In this document: positions 7,969-15,246 of the stretch, piece by piece | Layout of the letters: every line of letters starts with the position of its first letter | Numbering within the stretch: position 1 is the stretch's first letter | Source: an uncultured Sterolibacteriaceae bacterium | GTDB lineage: Bacteria > Pseudomonadota > Gammaproteobacteria > Burkholderiales > Rhodocyclaceae | Assembly: GCA_937888595.1 (NCBI GenBank) | Contig: CALARK010000015.1 | Location: 1 to 25,565, forward strand | Length of the DNA stretch: 25,565 nt | Direction: 5' to 3' | Translations under genes and position numbers: made by a program | The notes under the pieces: generated by a model | Seen by the model: the letters and a program-made list of their open reading frames with translations, nothing else | Database searches by the model: none | Told to the model about the DNA's origin: nothing

Positions 7969-10900
7969 TTATTCCATGACGATCCGCACCTTGGCCGGGT
8001 CCTTGCCCTTGGTGAGTTGATCGATGTACTCCTCAAAGCGTTTCTTCATCTCCGCCGGGGTGGCCGGGCCATCGGTAACCTGCAGAGCCTGTTGCAGCTC
8101 CTGTGCCTTAACGGTGACCTTGACGAGCCCGGAGAGCACTTCCTTCAGGGCGTGGACAAAGTTGCTGTCCAGCGGCACCGGCAGGTCCTTCGACTTGATG
8201 AAGGCCTCCAGCGGTTCGCGGTCATCGATCTTCAGCAGATCCATGTTGGCCTGGGTGATCGGGTCCTCCAGGTTGCTGAGGATGGTGGAGGTCCAGGCAG
8301 CCACCATGGCGTCGAGCTGGGTGTCCATCTGGTCGATCATCTGCGAGCCTGCCGCCGCGCCGGTTTCCACCGAAGGCCGAAACCCGCAATGCGGGCAGAT
8401 CGGTGAGGCGTCGAGATTTTGCTCGGTCAGGGCGAAGCAGCTTTTCAGTCCGGCCAGGCGGTTCTGGTAATCGGTGAGCTGCTGCCGGGGCATCAGGTCG
8501 ATACCGGCCAGCTTGAGCAGGGTTTGCAGCCGCTGGTCGTTGAGCAGTCCCGCCTTGCGCTTGTCGTCGTTCACGCCCAGCCGGGCCTTGGCGTGCAGGC
8601 CGATGTAGGCGACGGTGTAGTCCTTCTTCAGCTTTTGCAGCTTGGCCCCGATGCTCTGGGACTGGCTGGCCAGCTCGGTCAGGTCGGCCTGCTTGAGGGC
8701 ATCGAGCACATCCTGCCGGGTGGTCTTCATGCGATCCACCCAGTCATGCTCGGCGGGCAGCACCGCTTCGGCGGTGGAGAGCCAGGACGCCGTCGGGCTG
8801 TGGTCCATGATGAACTCCCGCAAGGCGTCCAGCTCATCGAGCGCCTTCACGGCCTTTTCATGGGCCAGCACCTCGGGAGCGCTGTAGCGGAAGTTTTTCA
8901 GCTTGCCCGGCGAGGAATAGGCCTGGAGCGACTCAAAGAAGCTCTTGGCCTCGTCCAGCCCGCTGGCCTGGCTGGCCAGGTCGGTGCCCGCGAGCAGGTC
9001 CAGGCCCCAGAAGGAGAGCCCTTCGCGCAGGGTCTGCTGGGTCATGACGATGCGCTTGACGATCTTGCCCACCGCCTGCTGCAGGTTCTGCACCGGCTCG
9101 TCCTTGCCCTGGGTGACGAGCTGGGCCATGCCCGGCGTCATGCCGAGCAGTTCGAACAGCGCCTTGAGCGCGGGCAGGTTCCATTCCTTGGGCTGCTCCA
9201 GGTGCTTGAAGCGGACCAGTTCGTCCATGCCGGTCGCGGCAAGCTGTTGCAGGCCGGTGGCGTCGAATTTCTTGCCCGGGATGGCGAGCACGATGTCGCC
9301 GGAGTAGACCAGCGCAGCCACCAGCACGCTCACCCATTCGGGTTCCAGACGCGAACCGCCCGGGTTCATGTATTCCAGCCCGTGGTCGTCCTGGATGATC
9401 TCGCTGCGGTTGACAACCTGACCGTGCCCCTTGGCTTTGACGGCATCGAGGATGAATTTGGTGTACTTCGATTTGTAGGGGTCGATCTTCTCGCCGTCGA
9501 GCAGCTCCAGGGCGTCCAGCACGGCGGTGGCCTGCTTGGTGCGGTTCTGCCCGGCGATGGCCCGCAGGGCATCCTGCGCGGCCTGGGCGCGGTTGTTGCC
9601 GGTGATCAGGACCGAGAAGAACGGATAGTCCGGGGCCTGGTTCTCGAAGTTCGGAGCCAGGCAGACACCGGCGATGGTGTTGACCAGGTCGCGGAAGTTG
9701 ATGGTCTCGTGGGGCGACAGGCCGGACAAGTCGCGGATCGATTTGCCCTTGGCCCATTCGGTCATGGACTTGGCGCGGCCCTGATAGGTGACCTCGAAGG
9801 CATCGCTCATGTGCTTCTGCAGCCACTGGACCAGCTTCTTCAGGAAGCCGTTGGCCTTCGATTCATAGGTGGCCTTGGCGTGGCCCGATGAGGTGGCGGC
9901 AAGGTCCAGGGCCGCCGCGTAGCTCTTCAGCGCGTTCTGGAATTCCTCGTCGGTGCCTTTCAGGCGAAAAAAGACCTCGTCGTTGACCTTGTCGTCCTTG
10001 AAGCGCGGCGGATCGTTGGGCTGGATGAAGTAGAGGTAGAAGTCCCGCTGCGGCACGGCGGTGGAGCGCTCGTTGGGAGCGCCGAAAAAGAGGTAGCCAG
10101 TACGGGCGGCCTTGTGCTCCTGCCAGACCAGTTCGTGCTGCCAGATTTTGTAGCCGGTGACGTAGGTGGCGTCCTGGCATTCCATGACCCGCTTGAGCGC
10201 CTCGTAATAGAAGCGGTCGAGTTGAGCCTGGCCCAGACTTTCGGCACGCTTGTCGATCAGGGCGTCGAAGTCGTCGGTCTTCTTCAGATCGAGATAGAAC
10301 TGGCGGTTGTCGGCATTGAAGGAGATGAACTGGCCGCTGACCGTTTTGTGGATCTCGCGCAGCACCGTTTCCACATGGGTCTGGAGGTCCTTGTCGGGCT
10401 CGTCGCTGCCCAGCTCGGCGATCAGCGGATCGAACAGGCAGAGGCGGTCGCGCAGCTCCTCGGCGGATGCGCCCATGGGGGCATAGATGTCGCCGGTGGT
10501 GAGGCGGTGGACGGACAGCGCATGGATCAGGCGCAGCGCCATCGGCTTGTATTGCTTGCGGGTGATGGCGTTCTCGATGCGGGATTCCAGCACCTGGCTG
10601 CAATCGATGACCGCCCGGATCTCGGGAATGGCGCGGAACGAGGCGTTCTGCTTGAGCGTGTTCCAGTAGCTGTCGAAAGCGATCAGGCCGGGTTCGTCCT
10701 GCGGCACATCCTTGCCGAGAATGCCCTTCATGCCCATGGACAGGGTCTTGAGCACCTCGCGCTTTTCCACCACGGTGACGCGTTCGAAGGTGTCGATGTA
10801 ATCGGGATGCACCGGGAAGAGCCGGACAAACTCGTCCATGCGCTCATTGAGCCCGCCGTAGTATTTGGCAAAAGGCATCAGGTAGTCGCGGATCTTGGCC

Positions 10901-11700
10901 TGTTGCTCGGTGGTCTTCTTGAGCAGACGCTCGGCCACAACGAATTTGACGTCGCTGCGGGCAATGAGGATCTGCTCGAAGCGGTCCTTCACCCGGCGGA
11001 TGCTGTCGGCGACAAAGGCGAAGCGCGGGCTGTCGAAAATGGCTTCCTGGACACCGGCCATGAAGCGGAAGCGCAGGTCCTTGCAGACCTCGCCGACCTC
11101 GCGGAGGAAGTTGAGGTCGAGGATCAGCTCCTGATCCTTGCGGGTGCGGAGGTAGTCGAGCAGCTCGTCGACCACCAGCAGCAGGCCGTGTTCGGGGAAG
11201 ACTTCGCCGAACTTGGCCATCATGTCTTCGAAGGCCCGTTTGTGGCTGGTGATGGTCCCGGCTTCGGGGAACACATACTCCACGCCGAGTTTTTCGAGAT
11301 GCTCTTCCAGTTCGGCCACCAGGATGTCGCGCAGGGACATGGTGGTGGCTCCGATCTCGGTACGGATGACCTTGAACCGACCGGCGATCTGAGAGGCTGC
11401 ATCGCGGACACCGGCGTGGTTCAGCCCTTCCAGCAGGGAGGCGTCTGCGGCAAGGCTGGAGACCACCGACATCAAGTGCGACTTACCGGTGCCGTAGTTA
11501 CCGACGACCAGCAGGCCCTTGTTGTCGACCGGCTGGTCGAACTGCATCTGAGGAATGACAAGCTGGGTGAGCCGTTCGGCCATTTCCTCGGAAATGACAT
11601 AGGTGTTCACGAGGGTGTGTGCGGCGCTGGATTTGTCCGCGTCACGCAGCTGAACGACCGACTCAATCGGGTCGAATTGGATAAGGTCTCCGTATTTCAT
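7969..11700 (-). CDS. brxC: BrxC-like giant P-loop ATPase (DUF6079 type)
   Basis: Large ATPase of 1243 aa, the usual size for BrxC/PglY proteins, which are thought to form the ATP-driven core of BREX and contact DNA. Walker A is GNYGTGKS (67-74) and Walker B is LLLVVDELLDYL (172-183), followed by a conserved stretch with sensor-like arginines near 215-245. A single CPHC knuckle lies near residues 1102-1105 in the C-terminal third; the rest is mainly helical and charged. An AGGA-type site precedes the ATG at 11700, 15 bases after the upstream stop. High GC content and long antisense open frames are by-products of codon bias. Type 3 BREX places brxC directly after brxF, as here. DUF6079 assignment is from memory of the family, not from a search. 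Confidence 0.85.
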   Translation of the reverse strand: MKYGDLIQFDPIESVVQLRDADKSSAAHTLVNTYVISEEMAERLTQLVIPQMQFDQPVDNKGLLVVGNYGTGKSHLMSVVSSLAADASLLEGLNHAGVRDAASQIAGRFKVIRTEIGATTMSLRDILVAELEEHLEKLGVEYVFPEAGTITSHKRAFEDMMAKFGEVFPEHGLLLVVDELLDYLRTRKDQELILDLNFLREVGEVCKDLRFRFMAGVQEAIFDSPRFAFVADSIRRVKDRFEQILIARSDVKFVVAERLLKKTTEQQAKIRDYLMPFAKYYGGLNERMDEFVRLFPVHPDYIDTFERVTVVEKREVLKTLSMGMKGILGKDVPQDEPGLIAFDSYWNTLKQNASFRAIPEIRAVIDCSQVLESRIENAITRKQYKPMALRLIHALSVHRLTTGDIYAPMGASAEELRDRLCLFDPLIAELGSDEPDKDLQTHVETVLREIHKTVSGQFISFNADNRQFYLDLKKTDDFDALIDKRAESLGQAQLDRFYYEALKRVMECQDATYVTGYKIWQHELVWQEHKAARTGYLFFGAPNERSTAVPQRDFYLYFIQPNDPPRFKDDKVNDEVFFRLKGTDEEFQNALKSYAAALDLAATSSGHAKATYESKANGFLKKLVQWLQKHMSDAFEVTYQGRAKSMTEWAKGKSIRDLSGLSPHETINFRDLVNTIAGVCLAPNFENQAPDYPFFSVLITGNNRAQAAQDALRAIAGQNRTKQATAVLDALELLDGEKIDPYKSKYTKFILDAVKAKGHGQVVNRSEIIQDDHGLEYMNPGGSRLEPEWVSVLVAALVYSGDIVLAIPGKKFDATGLQQLAATGMDELVRFKHLEQPKEWNLPALKALFELLGMTPGMAQLVTQGKDEPVQNLQQAVGKIVKRIVMTQQTLREGLSFWGLDLLAGTDLASQASGLDEAKSFFESLQAYSSPGKLKNFRYSAPEVLAHEKAVKALDELDALREFIMDHSPTASWLSTAEAVLPAEHDWVDRMKTTRQDVLDALKQADLTELASQSQSIGAKLQKLKKDYTVAYIGLHAKARLGVNDDKRKAGLLNDQRLQTLLKLAGIDLMPRQQLTDYQNRLAGLKSCFALTEQNLDASPICPHCGFRPSVETGAAAGSQMIDQMDTQLDAMVAAWTSTILSNLEDPITQANMDLLKIDDREPLEAFIKSKDLPVPLDSNFVHALKEVLSGLVKVTVKAQELQQALQVTDGPATPAEMKKRFEEYIDQLTKGKDPAKVRIVME

Positions 11701-11715
11701 GCTTGTCCTGCCTCT

Positions 11716-12213
11716 CTATTGTTTTTTTACCGAATCGACAGTGGCCGTGCCATCCATGCCCACAATCAGCGCATCGACCGAGTCATAGCTGCGGTACTCG
11801 GGATGGCCGGTTTCGGCGTACAAAAGCCTCCCGGAATTCACGATTCCGTTCCACGAAGCCACCACGGCCCGGTTTCTCGAAATGGACTGCAGCAGGCGCA
11901 AGGGGTCCTGCTGAAGATCCTTGTCGAAAAGGATCTCGAGATTATCCAGCACCACCGGTGCTTGAGCCTGGTCCGCGATCTGATCGAGGATGCCCGGCAA
12001 CCGAAGCGACCGCTGCTTTGCCGTCAGCTCAAGCAGTTCGCCTGAAAGCGCCAGATTGACGTTGATGACGGACGAGCCGAATTCCTCGGCAATATCCCGA
12101 AGAACGCCGGTCTTGCCGGAACCGGTCTCACCCACCAGCAACACCAGACGGTGATACAAGCCTTCGGCTGCCTGGAGGGATCGTTTTATCTTGTCGTGAA
12201 TCGGCTCGGCCAT
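11716..12213 (-). CDS. brxF: BrxF-like small P-loop ATPase
   Basis: Small ATP-binding protein of 165 aa. Walker A is GETGSGKT (28-35) and Walker B is PVVLDNLEILF (86-96). Size, the minimal P-loop fold and position directly before the giant ATPase match BrxF, the marker of type 3 BREX; its biochemical role is not well defined but it is part of the defence complex. The ATG at 12213 is preceded by AAGGAG at good distance and lies 9 bases after the stop of the helix-turn-helix gene. The alternative is a generic AAA-like ATPase, but the gene pair with brxC makes BrxF the best reading. Confidence 0.85.
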   Translation of the reverse strand: MAEPIHDKIKRSLQAAEGLYHRLVLLVGETGSGKTGVLRDIAEEFGSSVINVNLALSGELLELTAKQRSLRLPGILDQIADQAQAPVVLDNLEILFDKDLQQDPLRLLQSISRNRAVVASWNGIVNSGRLLYAETGHPEYRSYDSVDALIVGMDGTATVDSVKKQ

Positions 12214-12222
12214 GGTCGCTCC

Positions 12223-12426
12223 TTATTGCTCGGTGTCCGGCTTATCGGATTTGTCAGCCGCACCGCCGGAGCGGACCCATTCGTCCACTTCGTCTTGTTT
12301 GAACATCCAGCGACGGCCGACGCGATGACCGGGCATAGCTCGTTGTTCGATCCACTTGTAGACCGTCTCGTTGCTTACATTCAGATATTTGCAAATGTCA
12401 TCGACCGTCAGCCATCTCTCATCCAT
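12223..12426 (-). CDS. Small helix-turn-helix DNA-binding protein (excisionase/MerR-like)
   Basis: 67-aa protein with a winged helix-turn-helix of the excisionase family: LTVDDICKYLNVSNETVYKW (6-25) is the helix-turn-helix and GHRVGRRWMFKQDEVDEW (33-50) is the wing and following helix. A longer in-frame reading to 12513 exists, but the ATG at 12426 has an AGGA/GAAGG site just upstream and starts at the conserved domain. As first gene of the BREX operon it is a likely autoregulator of the promoter at 12516-12543; small regulators of this family are frequent in front of BREX and DISARM loci. Tail residues 51-67 are polar and unstructured. Confidence 0.88.
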   Translation of the reverse strand: MDERWLTVDDICKYLNVSNETVYKWIEQRAMPGHRVGRRWMFKQDEVDEWVRSGGAADKSDKPDTEQ

Positions 12427-12515
12427 AGCCTTCGTCCTTCGTTCATTATGTTTTCGGTAAAAGCCCGAAGGTCTCCGGGAAACCCGAAATCCGGACATAG
12501 TGCCGCAAATCAACC

Positions 12516-12543
12516 TCTATAAACTACATTGATGGATTGCCAA
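12516..12543 (-). promoter_or_regulatory. Sigma70-like promoter of the BREX operon
   Basis: On the minus strand, TTGGCA (12543-12538) and TATAGA (12521-12516) are separated by 16 bases, matching 5/6 and 4/6 of the consensus. Transcription would start near 12509 and leave a leader of about 80 bases before the ATG at 12426. It overlaps the tail of the broken gene upstream. Predicted by eye. Confidence 0.55.
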
Positions 12544-12915
12544 AATCAAGCGTTTATGTGCCGAATAGAGACGACTTTTCCAAAAAACGGCCTGATTGTC
12601 GTTTGTGATACGTTCGCCGTTCTGAGGCGCATGCATGGTGTAAGTCCATACCGCACAGGTGATTGAGCCCCTGGCTGCAGCCACCATCACCCGCTGATAC
12701 ATGCTGTGCCCGCCGGGCCGAATTCCTTCCAGCCGGTCAATGCGAGGCAGGTCGCGTTGCGGGTCGGTGAAGGTCACCATCTCCCCATGGATCAGATCCC
12801 AATCGCCGGTCGGTCGGCCGAAGCGTAGTGTGCCGATCTCTTGTTGCCTGCGGGCGTCGGCTAGCGGATGGGTGGCGCTCCTGGCCTGGATCAAACGTTC
12901 CGGCAGTTCCAGGGC
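12517..12915 (-). pseudogene. Gamma-glutamylcyclotransferase-like fragment (5' truncated)
   Basis: The open frame contains a stretch typical of the C-terminal half of GGCT/AIG2-like proteins: HGEMVTF, then LPRIDRLEGI, YQRVMV and AVWTYTM. The N-terminal YGTL-type substrate loop expected at the start of the family is absent. The recognisable part stops toward 12915, exactly where an insertion-sequence-like end (TGACCTGCC) begins. The last 35 or so residues, after GERITN, look like read-through to a chance stop at 12517. It is therefore probably a dead remnant cut by a mobile element. The family call rests on motif memory. Confidence 0.6.
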
Positions 12916-12966
12916 TGACCTGCCACCCAATAAACTGGTCCAGTTTGAAAGTGAGCAGTAAACTGG
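12916..12966. mobile_element. Insertion-sequence-like end with palindrome
   Basis: The sequence begins TGACCTGCC, resembling termini of IS3-family elements, and contains a perfect 15-base palindrome AAACTGG-T-CCAGTTT (12932-12946) with a third AAACTGG copy at 12960-12966. It abuts the point where the GGCT-like gene loses its start. No transposase is seen nearby, so only an end or solo scar would remain. Tentative. Confidence 0.35.
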
Positions 12967-13088
12967 TGTTCCGTGTATAGCTCGCTTGCCGTCTGATTCA
13001 TTCTCTCGCCGTTTCTCTGTCTCTGGTTTATTCTCATTTTCGTTTCTTTTCCGGCATCCCTGCCTGTTGTCTTATATATAATCCCAGA

Positions 13089-13129
13089 AAGATGTTAAAT
13101 CAAGCTAAGATGTTGAAAACAAACAACAT
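13089..13129. promoter_or_regulatory. Operator-like repeats upstream of gajA
   Basis: AAGATGTT occurs at 13089-13096 and again at 13107-13114, 18 bases apart. The second copy runs into an inverted repeat ATGTTG (13110-13115) / CAACAT (13124-13129) with an 8-base spacer. Such a set just after a TATAAT-like -10 (13077-13082) could bind a repressor. No matching -35 is visible, so function is inferred only. Confidence 0.35.
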
Positions 13130-13380
13130 GCCGCGCAATGAGATACCATGAGATTCGGTTTCGCAGGGGGCCGGTATGGAGGAGCAGTTGGTTTAACCGT
13201 CGTGTTACCTTCTTCTCAGGGAAGAAGATGCTGGAGATGTCTTCGGGGATGGATTTACAGGATGTTGAGGAAACTCCTTCTCGTCAAATTTAGCAAGATA
13301 GCGAGTGAAAGGAATTGAAGATTTTCTTGCAAATCAAGTGAAGGTACGATGAAATAGAGCAGTATTTTGAGAAAACTGTC

Positions 13381-13399
13381 GAGTTGTGTTGTTCAACTC
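13381..13399 (+). promoter_or_regulatory. Inverted repeat in the gajA leader
   Basis: GAGTTG (13381-13386) and CAACTC (13394-13399) flank a 7-base loop, 23 bases before the gajA ATG and 11 bases before its ribosome binding site. It could be a small hairpin affecting translation or an operator. Six-base arms can arise by chance. Confidence 0.3.
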
Positions 13400-13422
13400 T
13401 GTAGTGTCTGAAGGAAACTGGA

Positions 13423-15246
13423 ATGCGCATATCTCGAATAGCGATCACAAACTTCCGCAACTTTGCCAACCTCGATGTTCGCCTCGGCGAGCACGCTGTG
13501 ATTGTCGGCGAGAACAAGATCGGCAAGTCCAACTTGCTATACGCGCTGCGATTGATCCTTGACCCGTCCCTTCCGGATTCGGCGCGGATGCTTCGTGAAG
13601 AAGATTTCTGGGACGGTCTGCCACGCCCTCTCACCAAAGACCACCGGATCACTGTGTCCTTGGAGATCGCCGAGTTCGAGGACAACGAGAACCAGCTTGC
13701 CATCTTGGCCGAACACCTGGTTGAACCTGATCCGATGGTAGCGCGACTGACATATGTCTGGCAGCCACTTGCAGGGCTCGAGAGCGATCCGACCAAGGAC
13801 GCCGACTACGAGTTCTTCGTCTATGGAGGCGACCGCACGGAGAACCGCGTCAGCTACGAGGTGCGTCGACGGCTTCCGCTTGAGCTTCTCCCTGCGCTAC
13901 GTGACTGCGAGGGCGACTTGGGAAGGTGGACACGCTCGCCCCTGCGACCGCTCTTGGACAAGGCTGCGGGTGCTATCGACCGGGCTGAGTTGGAGAACCT
14001 CGCGGAAGGAGTGGATGAAGCCACAAAGGAACTGGCAAACGTCGACGAGGTCAAAGAAGTCGCCACATCCATCATCGAAAAGCTCAAAGATATGGTGGGG
14101 TCTGCACAGATATTGGAGACTGTCCTACGGTTCTCGCCCACCGACCCAGATAAGCTCATTCGCGCCCTTCGGCTGTTCATCGATGGTGGAAGGCGTGGAA
14201 TTGCCGACGCCAGCCTCGGCTCTGCCAATCTTCTCTACTTCGCCCTGAAGGCGCTCGAATACGACCAGTTGGTGGTTGATGGGGAACGTGATCACACCGT
14301 CCTGGCAATCGAGGAACCCGAGGCACATCTCCACCCGAACCTGCAGCGACTGATCTTTCGGAACTACCTGCGACCTCGCGATGATGACGATGAGGACGGC
14401 GTTGAATCATCCGCGACCATTCTGATGACCACCCATTCGCCTCACGTTGTAAGTGTGACTCCGGTCAGAGACTTCGTCTTGCTTCGCCACAATGCGGCCG
14501 GGGACGCAACGGAGGCCGTTTCGACAGCCAACCTTGATCTGTCTGAGAATGCCGTGGCTGACCTGGAGCGATACCTCGATGTCAACCGCGGCGAAATGCT
14601 GTTCGCGCGAGGTGTGATCCTTGTTGAAGGAGATGCCGAGCGGTTTCTCGTTCCCGTTCTGGCGAAGCAGCAAGGAGTTGACCTTGATGAGCATGGCATC
14701 TCGGTGTGCTCCGTGGCCGGAACGAACTTTGCACCATACCTAATCCTGCTCGGCCCAGAAGGGCTGAATATGCCTGTCGCAGCGCTCACCGACATGGATC
14801 CGCGCCTACCAAAGGAAGACGGCACTGAGCGCGAGCCGCTCGGCCCAAAGCGTGCTGTCTATCAAATGCTCGTTCATCTTATCGATGAGGCCACTTTAGA
14901 GACTCATGACTTCGACGGTTTATTGGCGATTGCTCCAGAATACGGTGTCCTCATGAATGGCCACACGCTTGAGGTGGACCTGTTTAAGTCTGGGCTTCAA
15001 AAAGCGTTCGCCGAGGCGATGGACGACCTTGACTGCAGTGGACCAGCACGAGAGAGGATGAAGGGTTGGGCTGAAGACCCGGACACGCTGGATGTTGAAA
15101 TGTTTCTGAAAGATATTGAGAACGTTGGCAAGGGACGCTTTGCACAGAGACTCGCATCGATCATTGTCGAGTCTGACCTTACGCATTGCCCACCGTACAT
15201 CGTCGATGGGGTGAACTATGTCAGCAAAAAATGCAAGCACAGCTAA
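13423..15246 (+). CDS. gajA: GajA: OLD-family ATP-dependent nuclease of Gabija
   Basis: 607-aa OLD nuclease, the DNA-cutting half of the Gabija anti-phage system. The N-terminal ABC-type ATPase has Walker A GENKIGKS (29-36), Walker B LAIEEPEAHLHP (about 295-306, fused signature/Walker B) and the switch TTHSPHVV (about 336-343). The C-terminal TOPRIM nuclease has ILVEGDAERFLVP (about 398-410) and the acidic ALTDMDP (about 454-460). It is slightly longer than the roughly 580 residues of described GajA proteins. The ATG follows AAGGAAA at 6-7 bases. The end overlaps gajB by 29 bases, the expected gene order. GajA is held inactive by nucleotides and cuts DNA when they are depleted during infection (known for the family). 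Confidence 0.93.
   Translation: MRISRIAITNFRNFANLDVRLGEHAVIVGENKIGKSNLLYALRLILDPSLPDSARMLREEDFWDGLPRPLTKDHRITVSLEIAEFEDNENQLAILAEHLVEPDPMVARLTYVWQPLAGLESDPTKDADYEFFVYGGDRTENRVSYEVRRRLPLELLPALRDCEGDLGRWTRSPLRPLLDKAAGAIDRAELENLAEGVDEATKELANVDEVKEVATSIIEKLKDMVGSAQILETVLRFSPTDPDKLIRALRLFIDGGRRGIADASLGSANLLYFALKALEYDQLVVDGERDHTVLAIEEPEAHLHPNLQRLIFRNYLRPRDDDDEDGVESSATILMTTHSPHVVSVTPVRDFVLLRHNAAGDATEAVSTANLDLSENAVADLERYLDVNRGEMLFARGVILVEGDAERFLVPVLAKQQGVDLDEHGISVCSVAGTNFAPYLILLGPEGLNMPVAALTDMDPRLPKEDGTEREPLGPKRAVYQMLVHLIDEATLETHDFDGLLAIAPEYGVLMNGHTLEVDLFKSGLQKAFAEAMDDLDCSGPARERMKGWAEDPDTLDVEMFLKDIENVGKGRFAQRLASIIVESDLTHCPPYIVDGVNYVSKKCKHS

Larger units (their letters stand above)
12967..13422. other. 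Non-coding gap before gajA
   Basis: About 450 bases with no convincing gene on either strand. It is pyrimidine-rich at first (12980-13070), then holds a TATAAT at 13077-13082, repeats at 13089-13129 and an inverted repeat at 13381-13399. The gajA ribosome binding site AAGGAAA lies just before 13423. It probably holds the gajA promoter and leader plus mobile-element debris. Confidence 0.6.

Noticed and set aside
8419..12045. Long plus-strand open frames antisense to brxC and brxF (8419-9891 and 10114-12045)
   Set aside because: They come from GC-rich codon bias of the real minus-strand genes, show no recognisable domains and have low-complexity Leu/Gly/His-rich translations.
1..12543. Assignment of the whole operon to DISARM
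   Set aside because: The SNF2 helicase and methylase would fit, but there is no DUF1998 (DrmB) gene, and the BrxF/BrxC pair at the front fits BREX type 3 better. The missing left end leaves some doubt.
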